This document shows positions 25,301 through 40,300 of a stretch of 64,000 nucleotides of DNA, piece by piece (within the stretch, counting starts at the first letter, position 1; each line of letters begins with the position of its first letter). A program made the position numbers and the translations under genes. The notes beneath the pieces were generated by a model, which searched no databases, had not been told where the DNA came from, and worked only from the letters and a program-made list of their open reading frames with translations. This stretch comes from Schistosoma haematobium (taxonomy: Eukaryota > Platyhelminthes > Trematoda > Strigeidida > Schistosomatidae), in contig NC_067202.1 in the NCBI RefSeq assembly GCF_000699445.3, positions 4,123,458 through 4,187,457 of the forward strand. The letters are read 5' to 3'.

Positions 25301-28300
25301 TATTACCTGTTAGAATGTTAACCTTGTAATTTTTAAAAAAATAAAATATGGAGAATAGATTGGAATTAGAAATATAAACCACTAGGTCTCGACTCTGTGA
25401 TCTAATGGTTAAACGCTCGCTGCGAGACCTAAGTTGAATCCTTGTCGGGGTTATAGCTACTTACTACTGAAGAACCTTATGCTGAGGCGAAACAACTGTT
25501 CGGGGTTTGCTTGTTTTCAATAGCTTGCTAAGGTCAGTTGATCACGTGAACTATGAAGTTTAACAGTTTCTAAGATCCTGTTGCACCAAAAATAAGACGA
25601 TTGTTCGTTCAGTGTTCAGCAATTAACGTCAACCATAATAAATCCCACTTTAATAATTTAATAATAATAATAATAAATGACTTGTAAGGATCTGATCTGG
25701 TTTTAGTTTGAATATATAATAGCTAGATTATCCCGATGTTGATAGTTTGCACTGAATTTTGATCAGTGATCCTTCTAACTGATAAAGAGTGCACCATGAT
25801 TTTCTCAGCAAGCTATCTTCCGTCTAATCCATAAAAATTAGCTGAACTTATATTTTCCTAAACCTAATTGTCAGCAACCGTTAAAGGATATGCAATGACT
25901 AGCGTATTTTTTTCTGTATTCATCTATGTGCTTTTTAAAGATTTGTTTACTTTCAAAACACTTTTTCTTCATAAAGTAACAACAGTCGAAAGGAAACAAT
26001 AACGACCTAAGTGATTGACACTCGATATTAGTTGTTTTTTGTTCAAATTTGTTTTAACTTATCCATACAGCACTAGTGGAGCTAATCCGTGTCGGGTAGA
26101 AACAGGTGTCTACTTCAGTACACTGGAAGATGGTCGCGCAATTTCGTGGATTGGTTGAGATTAGACATGAACACCATTGGATGCCGGCTTAGTGGTCTAG
26201 TTGGTCAAGCGCCAGGCACGAGACTGATAGGTCCTGGGTTCGAATCTCGCGGGGAGGGGCGGGATCGTGGATACGCACTGCTGAGGAGTCCCATTCTAGG
26301 ACGAAAAGGCCGTCCAGTACTTCCAGGTTTTCTATGGTGGTCCAGCTTCAATTGACTCATGATTTCAATCAAAAACTTAACGATCTCCCCAGCCCCTAAA
26401 CTTACAATTTTATAATTGATCAAACTTGTGACTTTCATATCTCAATGAGTTGTAGTTAATCTACACAATATAGTGACATAATCATCTCCGTTTAATAATG
26501 AAATGTGATAAATGTCATAGAGGAAAAAAAACGTGCGAGAATGTGAAATAATAAGATTAAATTAAAAACTTCCCTTTTGTTTACTTTTCTTCATGCACTG
26601 CTTAACAATCAACATACTTTGTTTAAAAAAAAATCAGAAATATTCAATTCTCGCGGTTGTTAGTTTCAATGAAGCATGATAATTAACTGTGTAGTAATTG
26701 AATGAATGAATGAATGAATAGCTGATTTTTGCATCATTTTTCTAGTGTTTAAAAAAAAAGGTGAATTTTTCTGTTTACAGATAGATCTCTCTGCGTATAT
26801 GTATGCATTCAATGATTTATTATCACCACACCTATATAGTAAGTACTTGCATTAACTTAGTGTGTACATCTCAATCACTATGTCCAAATTTTCTCATAGA
26901 GAGGAGGGAGAGTTAAGTGAATCTATGCTTGTCTAATTTTTTTTTTCTTTTAGACAATTAAAATTTTAATTAGCTGATCTATGAATTGCATAGTTGTAGC
27001 CTTAAGCCAATAATCTTTTGCAGTCTAGTCTTGCTTAATTTACTACTTGAGTACAATTATTATTATTATTATTAATATTATTGACACATATGTAAAAGTG
27101 GTTCCACATACACACACACACACACTTCCTTCTAATTATGGGTAATGATTTTTCACTCCATTTTCTCTTGTTCTGTTTGTTTGTTTGTTTTTTGGTTTGT
27201 ATTTTCCTATGGGATTAGGAATTTATTTAATTTTATTGGTTTTATGTCAACTAACTCTATTATACACCAACTGAATTGTCGTTGTAAATCACACCTTATG
27301 CAGATTAATACTATTAGGTTAAAACATAGATTGCTCAAATCATATATTATACATGACAATCTATTTAGAGGTATGTATTACAAAATATGATATTGTTAAT
27401 TACTAAGATCATGACCTTTTGGTTCATCATTATCTCTTCCAGTTTTTTGTGCCTAGAACAACGGTATATTGTTAATACTCACAATGCTTACTATTGTAAC
27501 ATGATTTCTCCTCTTTCCTACCTTCAATCTATCTTGAAGTTTTACTTCTTTTTAAAAAAAACTTATTCTTATTGTCTCAATGTGAACATCAATATCCAGG
27601 GACCCGGATGTATCCAACTGATGAGTCTCAAGTAGAACGAAACATACATCTCATATTCTATTACTGGTCAAAATTAATCAATCAATACAATTCGATTTTT
27701 AGCTGCAGTTTTTCTATGTAAATTTGACATGTATTACTCGATTGTCCAAATGTAAGAGTAAACGTGAAAAAGGTATTCAAATTCATAGCACACTCCACTA
27801 CAATTGAGATTGAAGCCATTTTTCTTTATTAAGTTTGTAGCTTAATAAAAGGAAAGGCGAAACTTTCCTTTATCACTTTCGTTTCAAGTTTAATAGGTCG
27901 GAAATCATTTCTATTACTATTATACATGATTCGATATGGCATTGAATATTTGTACGTGCTGTAATATTAAGTAAGCTACTGTATCTGTTTCCTTGTGATG
28001 TTATTCCTTGACTCATTATTTATTGCTTGTGAAGATTTTGATTACTACTCGATGCAATTGGAATTAACATTGTTTATGAAATTAGTCGTTATAAAGCCGT
28101 CCTTTGTTCTCTGAAATGTGTTTTTAAAAAAAGCTTAATGTATTTGTTAACAACTTCATCGGAAAGAATTAGATCATCAGTACCGTCTTAATTGTTTTCT
28201 CTTTTCTTACAAATTTTAAATATCATTCAAATAAGTTATTTCGTTTCCTCTTCCTTTTCTTCACCTTGGTTTTCAGGATTCTAAATCTTTCATCGATACC

Positions 28301-31300
28301 TGTGGTAACGGTCAAATTGATCGTGGTGAAGAATGTGATCCTGTTGTTCGTCGAAGTTTAAGCTATTCTTCAAACTTTACTAACCCAATGTCTTGTTGTA
28401 ATTTGGATACATGTTTAGCTTCTGTATGGGCTGTATGCACACATGGTCCATGTTGTCATCAATGTCGTTTAAAACAAAAAGGTAGTGTATGTCGTCCGGC
28501 GTTTGATCAATGTGATCTACCGGAATTTTGTACTGGTACCCATGTAAGTTGGATTGTGTTTCTTCTCTTATTAGTTTTATTTATATGTGTCCATTAGCAG
28601 AATCTGGAAAAGCGGGTGGTGACTAATATTACATTTAGTGTTGTGTAGTCAACCTTTTTCTGATTTGGAACGCTAAACATTTATTTGTAATAGCATCCCT
28701 ATTTTGTTCATAGCATTAGTCAAAGCCTTTATACTGTCGTCTTAGTAACTAGTGTCATGCTGTTAAATCCCGTCTTGTTCTCCTGACTACGTTCTATCAA
28801 TAAAATCATTAGAATAAGCACCTTGACATTTCAGTACGATTTTGTATATTAAATAGGTTAAAAGCTGTTGGTAAGAGGCGTACATCCGACGTGCAAACTG
28901 GATTAGTGAGCACGGAGCATCCATCTAGGTGAGTTGGAAAACATTGACTCCTAACCAATGGTGCTCACAGGCCCCAGAAACATCATAGAAAAAGTCGCAT
29001 ATTAACCTATTGTTGGTCACCGGCTACTACCATGAGACCGCACCTCCTAACGTTGCTCAGCTACCTTGTGGATTAGACTTGCAGGTCAAAGGCCCCCTAA
29101 GAAAATCATCCGCTTCGGTTTTAGCTTAGGGACAGTATCCCAGCTTACACGCAGATGGACTGATAACTACTTTGTGTGGCGCATGTATATTTTGGTGCTC
29201 ATTTGTAACAATGTTTGGGTCTAAATAGATTATGCATTTATGTATAATGTTTATTTTTGGTTCAGCCATCTTGTCCATTAGATTTATATTTGGAAAATGG
29301 TTCTCCATGTTTAACACAATCACTAATTGGTATTGTATCCGCATCATCAACATCATCGTCAGCCTTATCCTCCTCATCCACTACAATTATAACAACAACC
29401 GCTAGTACTACTGTTGTACAGAAAAACAATAATTCATCATCATCACAGTTGAATTATTTAGTTGAAAATCATAAATCATTATGCTATCAAGGTCGTTGTC
29501 CAACACGTCATAGTCAATGTGAAATGATTTGGGGTGAACAAGCTACAGAAGCGTCTGATTATTGTTTTCATTTACATAATACTAAAACTGATGGAGCTTG
29601 TGGTGTACAAGGACAGCATTGTACTATTGAGTTAGTTCAGTTCTCATATATCATATTATGCTACTTATGTCTTGTGTTTTTTCTTCTTTAATTCTGTTTG
29701 TTCATTCATTTTTTTTGTTAGGTTTTATTTTCGAAAAGATTAATATAAGGTTTTCTGTATTGAATTATGTGTATGCAGAGGTTTTCCTGACGCTAATTTG
29801 TGGAATGTCTTTAAATATAAGTACTGAATACTATTTAATGCTGGTATTTATTTATTATATTGTTTATCACTATTCAACTGTAGCTGGTACTTTGAAATAG
29901 TGGTTAAGCTTGAATGTCATGGTGACCCAGCTTAGTTATACTGGCTAGAACATTATTTCTTTTAGGTCCTACTATACCGAGTAGGTCATGTGAAAAGAGC
30001 ATTAAAACTATAAGCACTAGATGATAGATCTGAGGGCAAAGCTGTACTATCCACTGTACTTGGATGTGTGACGGCAATAAGGTTTCTTTAAGGCAACTAT
30101 AATCTATAGCAGTTCTGTCTTCTAAACATGAACGGATGGGGTTGGCACTAAAACTATCATCGCTTACGTTACTTCACAAATTCCTATCGCCGGTAGTGAG
30201 GGTTTTAAAGTGTTCATGGAAAGGCCATGTGTGACTGACTTTAAGTAGCCGTCCGTTGGTTACTGCTGTCGCTCTCCCAGATCATTAAACTACCCCTAAC
30301 CTAGGTTGCTTCTCAGATACCTCGAGAAGAAGCACAAACCTATAGTGTAGGTACCTGGAAAGTAGCACCCTTTCTCTATAATCACTTACAGCACTCAAGA
30401 CTGTAGATTCAAGCCGAATTACACCATTATGTAAATCTTCATCATAGACTGAAATCTATTTAACACAGTAGACAGCTGTTTGCCTTGCTATCAGATTCTT
30501 CAAAAGTAAGTGTAGCCACAACCCATGTATGACGAATCAAACTCCATGACTTCCAAGTTTCATGGACTACTCGTTCTTTTTTGTTCAAATTGAAATGAAT
30601 GAACTGTTGATATATTCACTAGTTTGGAAATCTAACTTATTTAATCAAGAGCCAGTTAGAACGGTGAAATTATATAGATTGATTGGAATAGTTTAATAGA
30701 AACATATATTGAGTAACATGTTAACGCTAAACTTTTGATGACAGTAATAATGCTTAGTCTCACGAATTTAGATAGGTTTTTTCATCTAAGTTTATAGTGT
30801 TGTTACCCTATCATTTTTTTCCGACGTATATTAATCTCTTTTTCTTTTATATCACTTCACTCTCCCTCTCCCATTCTGTTTCATATCTTTAGACATGCAA
30901 AATGTGGCCTTTTACAGTGTCAAGGTGGTAGACCTAGACCTGTTTCATTGGAAGCACAATCTGGTCAACCATTTGTTACGTATACAGAACATCAAGGACG
31001 TCAATTTGAATGCAAGTAAGTTTTCAAGAAAATGTCTCTACAACATAATAGCTTTATCAATGAAAAATAGGTCTCTTCCTTTTTATTATCTGTTTTATTG
31101 TTCCTAATGATTGAAGAATGTGATTAATGATTATACTAATGGTATACACTTTTCATTGAGACTATCTATGAATAGCCTGTGTAGCATGATCATGTAACAA
31201 AATTTGAAATCTCTTCATTATAGTCTTGACTATTCATTTGAACCCATAATATGTATATGCTAGTAAGATCTCAGATTATTTTTTGTTGATAAATGGTATT

Positions 31301-34300
31301 TCCAATGTGTAATGAAACGTCTGTGGTAACTTTTCTCTGTTCATATTTCTTAACTAACCTTTGATATTATCTGATTGGTTTTCCTGAGTTTTAGTTTGCT
31401 ATTTTTATTGAATCTCAAAATCATACGTACTTTATTATGAATGGAAGTTGTTGTATTACGATTTTGGCTTTTTTGAATATCAAGCCTTTTTCTTTATTCC
31501 TGAATAATCTCTGCAGGGATTTAGGTTTTCGTATGAATGATACCTGTCAATTTTGAATTTTTGATCTCAGTCTAACAGTCAATCAAACTTTATGAACACT
31601 GGTATCACACAATCTGATTAGATACTGTTTCCACTTTTTTTCCATTCTTATCTTATTCATTAGTCAACAGAATAATTAATACTGGAAATTCAGTTTATAA
31701 TTATACTCATTAGTAAGGGTTTGTAATTTAGTATTACAATTGATCACTCTCTGTTGCATCCATAGCTGACTTCGTCGATATTGTCTTCTATCATAAGTTC
31801 TAGTATGGTTAGTGTATGAAAAGCATTGGAATCCAAGACATGTATCATTCTCCTCACGACTCAACTTGTTGTGTGTACCGCCACACTTAATGTTGATGCT
31901 CACAATAAGGCTTAAGTGTAGTACTGTATTCTTCAAATAAGATGAAACACCTATCTTGGATTCCACTACTTATCATACATCATATATGAGATAACTTGTG
32001 ACATAATGCTAATATCTATGGTATCTACGTGAGGTGCGCATATCCCAACAATGACTGTTTCTAATCCCGATTATTGGCAATAAAAAATAACAAACCCTTA
32101 CTTAATAGATTCATGCCTGTTAAACAAGTTAGTGGCTATCTGGAGCGTATTATGCATTGATGCTTGCAAAAGTAAATAATGGTTTTATGTATATAAACAT
32201 TAACCCTGGGATATGACTGGCATATCCAGTTGATGAGTTGTGAATAGGATGAAACACCCATCATATATTTCATTATAAGCCACATACCTAGTAAACCAAT
32301 ACTTATTTCTGTACAACTCCTTTTTTTCTCTCTCTTTTAATCAAACTACAATAAGATTTTTCAAATTGATCTCCGTACTATAATTTTGTGTTTGTTTAAT
32401 TAATCTCCCCTGTTTATCTATCCTATATAGCCAGTTCTGTTCATTTGTTTATATTTTCATTCTTATCTTCATCCCTCTTTTCATGTTTACATTTTATTTG
32501 CTTTATTAACTATAAAACCTGATCAGTTGTAAACATTTGTTTGTTTAATGTAAAAAATTTTGTGTCAAAATGGAGACATACTACTACTATTGTGTTTATT
32601 TACTAATGTGTTCTCATCATAGATATTCTCTCCTCTTTTAATTGTGTGTTTTCTTTTTTCGTTCATTTTCACTGGTGGTTTGGTGAAACTATAATTTATC
32701 AATGAAATAATCAGATCTGAGATCACAACTCTTGGATGATGGTGCTAAATTGATTCATCCATTTGGCTAAATAGCATATTGGCATCATAGTTGATATGAA
32801 TTCATGGTTAAGAACCCTGACTCTAATTCTTAACCCTAATGTCTAACTCTTAGTTCTAATCCTAATTCTTCACATTAATTTATAACCTTCTTTTTAGCCT
32901 AATAGTTAGATGAATATTCTCAAGATCACTTTAGCTTCGCTCAAAGGTCATCTAGAAACTATAGTCTCATCGAACGATGTTGATGTTACCACTGCTAATG
33001 TGTTTTTGTACAACAATTATAATTAGCAAAATGTTGTATTCTTTTCTTCTTTTGTTTTGTAGTGTCTATTTCAATTTGATTTACCATATGTGTGTATGTT
33101 CTTCTTCCTTTTTTTTCTCCATCTCAGTTAAAAATAGCTCATACTTTATTATTTTTAATCCAAGATGGTTAGAGATAGTCTACAGGAAATTCTGCTTGAC
33201 CTAGGTTTCATCCTGTTTGGTACTACTCGTGATCACCTTGAGAGAATTGGTGTTTCATATAAGATTCGAACTTGCAATACCCAGACTCACAGTTTTTTTT
33301 ATTTACTCTGAAGAAGCGACTTACATTAAAAATAAAAACAATCAACTCAGTTGATATTACAGTCTATGCGATAACTACCAATAGGAATAAGCGGGAATTA
33401 TGTGGTATTGTGTACCACATTACAAATGGTTATAATAATATTGAGCTGTGAAAATTTACACGTTAACAGTAATACCGATTTGGACAAAGCTTAACATATT
33501 TGAACCTGAAATCTAATAGGAGCATGCACCGTTTTGACTATCTAAGACTGAATGATATAAAAACATGCTTTTAATCTATCACCCTATCAATATCTTGTAT
33601 GGAAAGAAGTATAAATTTATTTTAAGAAAAAGGCATATTGACAGATCTATACTGCCTAGTTGGGGTCAATACCATGATCGTAATCAGTGGTTAGGGATGT
33701 TGCATGGCATGAATCAGAATCGGGCGCAATAGCACAGATATATTCACCCTCTTTCTTATCTTAGATAGTAACTTCCAGTATCATTTCATACATACTTCCA
33801 ATCGCATCCCAAACATTCTTGCATTGTTGCTTCTGAGCACCTGGATGATAGGGAGTAAAGTAGTTGAATGTATTGGTCTCTTCACTTATCTTAGAAGTCT
33901 CACCAATCCTGATGGCCTGGTGTCTGACGAAATCTTAGCATAGATTCAGTAGGGTCAATCGGTTCCTGTCAATTTCTGTCGGGGAATACAGTCCAGAAAC
34001 ATGTTACTCCATATAATCACCTTTTGCTCCAAGCATAAAAAGTCAACGAGGACAATCATAGGAAAATCGGCAAATGAGTAATGATACTGTCGTTAACATT
34101 TATACATATAAATTAGTATGAAGTGGAACAGTTCTAGTATTATTACTTGGATGCTGGCTCAATGGTCTAGAGTTTAAGCCTTTGCACGTGAGACCGAAAA
34201 TTCTGTGTTGAAGTCCCGCGTACGGGATCGTGGATGCTCATTGCTGAATAGTTCTGTACTAGGACGAAACGGCCATCCAGGTTTTCAGTAGTGGTCTAGC

Positions 34301-37300
34301 ATTGATCGATTTATGATCTCAATGAAAAGTTCTACTACTTTCGCTCATTATTTTTTATTTGCATTACTATTTCATATGGCAAATTGTTTGTAAATTTTCT
34401 TTGATCCTTATTTCTCTATTACTGTCGCTGTTGCGTTTAATTCTCCTATGTTCATAATCTAACAATTAATCATTTTCAATTGACCAGTAGTTGAGTTTGA
34501 ATTGATACGAAACATTCTGCGTGCACACACACACACGTCCCCCTATATGTATGTTTACATTTATTATTTGTTAGTGTTGCCTATGTGTTATTCGTTAATG
34601 AAAAGATAATCGCTCATCTTTGTTTGTCTCTATGTGAAGTAAAGAATACAATTCTCTGTTTTCGTCGTTACACGCAACGTTTATTAATACTACTCTGTTA
34701 GAGAGCTGCCGCTGACAACTGCGTAAATATACACATATATTTTTTGAACGGGTTGGATGTTGAAACATCACAACGACAACAACAACACCAAAATCCTCAG
34801 ATCCTTAATATTTTTTTTGACACTGTGATTGGGGCAGTTATGTTTTGGAAAAAGAAATTTTATTCTTAAATAAAAAGAAAGAAAATACCATAACAGACGT
34901 TTCGTACACCTTGTTATTATAATTATTTTATGGGGTTTGGACACGCATTTTCCGGTTTTCAATAAAATTTATGACATTAATTTATTACTTCTATTCACAA
35001 TTTATAAACTAACAAACTAACGTATACTAGTTGTCATAGTTATTTTAAGCGTTTGTGTTCCTTTGTATGTGTATGTGTGTGTGTGTACATGCACCTGCAC
35101 ACTTTTGTCTGAGAGACAAGGCGATTAAACTAACAAAATAAATGAGTTTAATAATGTTTATGAATAATAGTATTATAGTAGTAACAGTAGTACACTGTAA
35201 GTAGTATCATCAGTACTAAATTTATTCAAAATAACTTGTCTTTAAAGAACTTTACTCCATTTTTTGTAAGATAATAACGTTTTCTTTGTATGTGTATGTG
35301 TCTATATGTGTATCTGTTGCTTTTAAATTTCTGTTATTTCTCACCGATCATAAAATTGTTACGATGATCATAATATGTGAGGCACAAGGGTGGAGGTTAG
35401 TATGTTTATTTATTTTCAGAAGATTATTGTTTATCTATGTGACTGCTGCTTGTCTCTGTGTGTGTGATTTGAGATAAAGAAATGGGACGTTTGTAGCCTC
35501 ACACTTGAAAAAATGATTTATTTTAATAATAATAATAATACTGAAATATTGATATTCCTGAGAAAGATGATCCGACCTTCTTGGAGGTGTGTGTATGTGC
35601 TGCTTACATTTTGGTTAGCTATACATATCCTGCTGACTACATGAGTTGTTTTCCTTTGAAAAAGTTTTTCCTCTACTTTATAATCCATTTTCGGAGATTT
35701 TGTTGTGACGTGTGGCTGCAGACTAGAGTGAAGCGTTTTATCGATCGATTACAGTGACACGTAAACACATACGGACGGCCTAGAGTCTCGATTGGTCCGG
35801 CTTCCCTGTCTAGCCCAGCCAGTTGAGTCCAGAACGCAAGTCTTAGCCTCAGCGATACGAATCATTATATTTCAGACATACTCTATTTATATACCAATCA
35901 ATCAGACCACATCGTACCATAAAATAGAAAACAACATTTGTACAATATTTAACAAGTGGAATAAATACTGACCAATAGGGAGTGTACCTTTAAAGTCCAA
36001 GGCCACTATTAGACTTAACATGATAATTATTGGTATATTTTTCTACACCTCCTAACAGATTTATTATGCAAGCTAAGTAGCTATGATGTGATATTACTTA
36101 TACAACTGACTGAAGACGGAATGAGATAATAGTCGCCTAATATCGCGAATTGACTGAAGTTGTAAAATGTGACTATAGGTTTAACCCATGATGTGCAGGG
36201 GGGACTGATGTTGTTACCATACACTGTTGAGAAGTCCATTAGTTGAACAAAAAATCAGCTATCCATTACCTCTTAGTTTTTGTTGATGTAAATTATTTTC
36301 TAAGGTCGGGTAGAGATAGGTATCTACCTCAGTACAATGGAAGTTGGTCGCGCAATTTCGTGGATTGGTTGATGTTAGACACTAACACCATTGGATGCCG
36401 GCTCAGTGGTCTAGTTGGTTAAGCGCCTGGCGCGAGACCGGTAGGTCCTGGGTTCGAATCTCGCAGGGAGCGGGATCGTGGATGCGCACTGCCGAAGAGT
36501 CCCATAGTAGGACGAAACGGCCGTCCAGTGCTTCCAGGTTTCCAACGGTGGTCTAACATCAATTGATTCATGATCTCAATCAAAAACACTTTGGAGTTGA
36601 TTGATCACTAAATAATGATTAATGTTATATTTCTTTTAAAATTAGTGATGATCAAGTTGCACTGTAACCATTAGTATAAATAAGTAATTTGATATCGCGT
36701 AAATTATGTTCATAGAAATAAGGACTAGAGAAACACAACATTAATCACTTTTCATAGATCAATAAATTGCGAATATCGCATCCCTATACGAAGTCAGCTG
36801 CAACCTGAATAGCTCACTTTTAATGTTTTCGACTATGAAGCAGCCTCGAGTCCCATAGAGAACATCAGTTCACACATGATTTCCATCAAGCCATGTTAAG
36901 TCAAAACAAGGTTTCCTACGGACTGTCTCCGGTCACTTGGCAAAATCGAACAATCCATACAAATTTATCGTACTAACAAGTTCTTATTTTCATTCTTAAG
37001 TGTTTTGTCACTTTTACTGCATACTTCCCCAAAATACCCCACTGGATAGGTTGTTTCTCCTTCTGAAATTTAAACAGGACTGAAGTCTTTCAACTTCAAG
37101 ATGATGGCTGAAGGCAGTTTACAGGAAACCCTGGACCTAGGTTTCATGCTACTTGGCACTCGTCAGCAAGGTGTACCTGTAATCTTGAATCTTAGTTAAA
37201 CAACCACTGAAAACCAAGAAGGACTGGATAGCAGTACGCATTCACGAATCTGCCACCAGGGCTATAACCCAGCCCCTTAGGTCTTGTTGTCAGACGCCTA

Positions 37301-40300
37301 ACCTCTAGATCACTAAGCCGTCTACCTGTTTAACTCCAATTTGTTTTTGTTAGTGAACGTTTCATTCAATTGACTGAAAATTTAAACCGAACAGTTGATA
37401 CTAACTCAGTGATCTAAAGGGTCTTCACTAAATGAGACACCTAATAGGTCTTGAGTCCCATCTCTGATTCATACTCCTAAAAAGTCCTATATTTGAACGA
37501 GACAGCTGTCCAGTGTCTCCCAGTTTTTAATATAATATATTATTCGATGTTATTACTTTATGAGTCTCACGTACATATTATTTTATTTACTTGTTTATTT
37601 TCTACATAGATATCTGTCTCATACATCTAAAGTTCGATTTGTCCCAGAAGGCGCATCGTGTGCGCCTGATCGTTATTGTTTTCATCAAGAATGTGTACTA
37701 CCACATGTTGTTTTTCAGTCGATTTGTCCAACTGGTCCAGTAAATAAACAATTAGAAAATGGACATATCATCTATAAAAATGTGACATGTTCTGATCATG
37801 GTGTAAGTGAATAGTAGTGCTTTCTTTTTTCTTTCTTGGAGGGAGGGGGAAGAGGTAGTACATAATAGGCTTTGTGATTGTCCAAGCGTGTGTATGCATG
37901 TACATACGTAAAGTTTTCTTATAAAATAAATAAACACGTTTTCAGTTTGGGGTTATGGAGATTGTTAAATTTCGTTGAAATCATGAATTGATAAATGTTA
38001 GACCATCATTGAAAACCCGAAAACACTGAACGGCCGTTTCATCCCTAGTACGTGGGATTCCTCAGCAGTGCGCATCCGCGATCCCGTATGTGGCATTCAT
38101 ACCCAGCACTTTCGGTCTCGGTAGCAAATGTCTAACCTCTAGACCACTGGACCGGCATCAAACGGTGTCTAACTCCAACCAATTCACGATATCGCGCGAC
38201 CATCTTCCTTTGTCTTCGATGGGTAACTGCCTCACACTCAACATGGTTAAGCATAAAGCGTTCGCGCTCGAGGCCTAGAGTGCCTGGTTCAAGTCCCGCT
38301 CTCAGGACCGTAGATGTACACTACTGAGGAGATCCATATTATGGCGAAACGGCCGTCCAGCATTTCCAGGTTTTCAGTAATGGTCTAACATTTATCAGTT
38401 CATGATTTCAATCAAATACATTTTTATCGATACTGATCTATTCGTCTCCCTGTCACAAATGTGGATATTGTTAAAGAAGGATTTCTGGTTAATTGGAAAA
38501 TAATTTCAGTGTAACTTAGTCATTCCAGTATAGATTCATTCGTCACTTGATTTTTGTCTATAATTTTCAAACAGTCAGTTATAATGTTGTAGAGTCTGGG
38601 ACAGATATGGATCATCTCAAGATACTGTACCACATTACTATTATGAGATGAAACTCATGAAATCAATAGCAAAGAAATTGAAATAATTGTAGTCAGGACG
38701 ACTGAACATTGGGAATACAGCTCAAAAAATCAGAAAGAAAAGATAACGACGGAAGAAAACTGGAACTCAAGACTCGAAGTAACCGTTTTTAAGCCACACC
38801 ATTCAACATCGCCAACCATTGATTACAGTTAGCTTGCTGACGTCAACCAGCAAGTCGGTAGCCAACAACATAACTCATACCAACAGTTAGCGACTTTATG
38901 AACTAATAGCGTAACTTGAATTATCCGTCCCTAGCTTATTTCCTACTAGCGAACATGACCCTTTGAGTTAGACAATGGTTTAATGTACTCAACACTTGTT
39001 ACAACCATCTCAGTCGATACAGATTCACAACCTCATCAATGGATCTACTGTCTTTACCTAGTATCCTATTCCTAAGCTCAAGATTGCCACCACAATCATC
39101 AGTCACACCTTAGAAATTTACAACTAGAGGTAAACTCACTCAACTATTCTTAACTCAGTAAGGTGATCAGTAATCGAATCTGTGATCCAATAATTGAATC
39201 TGTTCACTATTTGACTATTTACTTACCTCCCAAAACTAATCATATAAAGAAATATCTAAGTAAATCGTACTAAAGATTGGAGAGAGAGACAGTAATTTAA
39301 TGTAAATTTTAAAGATTTTTGATAAAATCTTTCTTTGTTACCAAAAACTGAATGCATGCTAAAAACAAAAAGTGTCAAAGTGAACAGAGTTTAATCATTT
39401 TAATAATTTCTAAGTCCTTATCTTTCAGTGTCTCTGAAACAGATGATATATACAGTTCTTTTAAAGAAAGTAAACATAGGGAGTAAGATCTCCGACTCTG
39501 ACAGGGTTGACACTTGAATTCAACTTATAGAAGAGCGGTTATACATACGGTTCTCATGTGTCATCTTAAAATGACTTAAGTTTGTAATAATTTATAAAGA
39601 TTGAATACATTGATTGTGAAAGTGTTCCGCCTTTTTCATGCTTACATTCAGAATCAGGAGTATTTTCTTTGATTTACCTTAATTTAAGTCAGTTGTTCTA
39701 ATTGAAAAGTCAATTATCTGAGTTAATAGTATACATAATGAACTTAATCGCCTAAAACTATATTTTGTTCTAGAATAACAAACTGATCATATGCATAACG
39801 GTATTTAGACGATATGTAGATGGTAAAATGTGATTGCTTCCAATCACATAAAAATCAATAACTCATTGGAAATGCTTACTTAATCAATCATGTATTAAAG
39901 TCCAGGTTATATATCAAGAAATAAATACAATCAGTGGCAATTTCTTTGAAGCTTTTTTAAATGCTCAGCTGTATTTAAGCGGTCAAATTTAATAAAGACT
40001 AAATTCGGTCGTATTAGTATACTTATCTGTGGAAATTACAGCTAGGAAATCTCTCAAACAACAGAGTTAAATGATTAACTGAAGTTTTTAAAAGGTATAT
40101 TACATTCAATCTATAATTAGTCATGTATATATATATATCCCTCATGGAGGAGGATAGGCCCAACACCACCATTCTCCATTCACCTCTATCCTGGACAATC
40201 CTTTCCAGTTGTTATTCATTCTTTCGATGTCTGCCTTAAATTTCCGGTGCAATATGTTCCTTGGTCTTCCTCTTTACTGTTTCTCTTCAGTATTTCAAGT

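Larger units (their letters stand above)
24851..28276 (+). other. ADAM intron 7
   Basis: Contains two plus-strand SINE-A copies and a SINE-B ribozyme remnant. Nothing seen in 26450-27590 beyond TTA, CA and TTTG simple repeats, nor in 27670-28270. Confidence 0.78.
31016..37609 (+). other. ADAM intron 10 (longest seen)
   Basis: Contains SINE-B remnants, MITE copy H1, SINE-C and F fragments, two plus-strand SINE-A copies, a SINE-C ribozyme, and a head-to-head SINE-A pair. The stretch 34330-36300 holds only simple repeats. An open frame at 31676-31966 (minus) has no recognisable product. Confidence 0.78.

Noticed and set aside
32812..32875. Telomere-like CTAACCCTAA-type run
   Set aside because: The units are irregular and the stretch is the interior of the MITE-like element H1.
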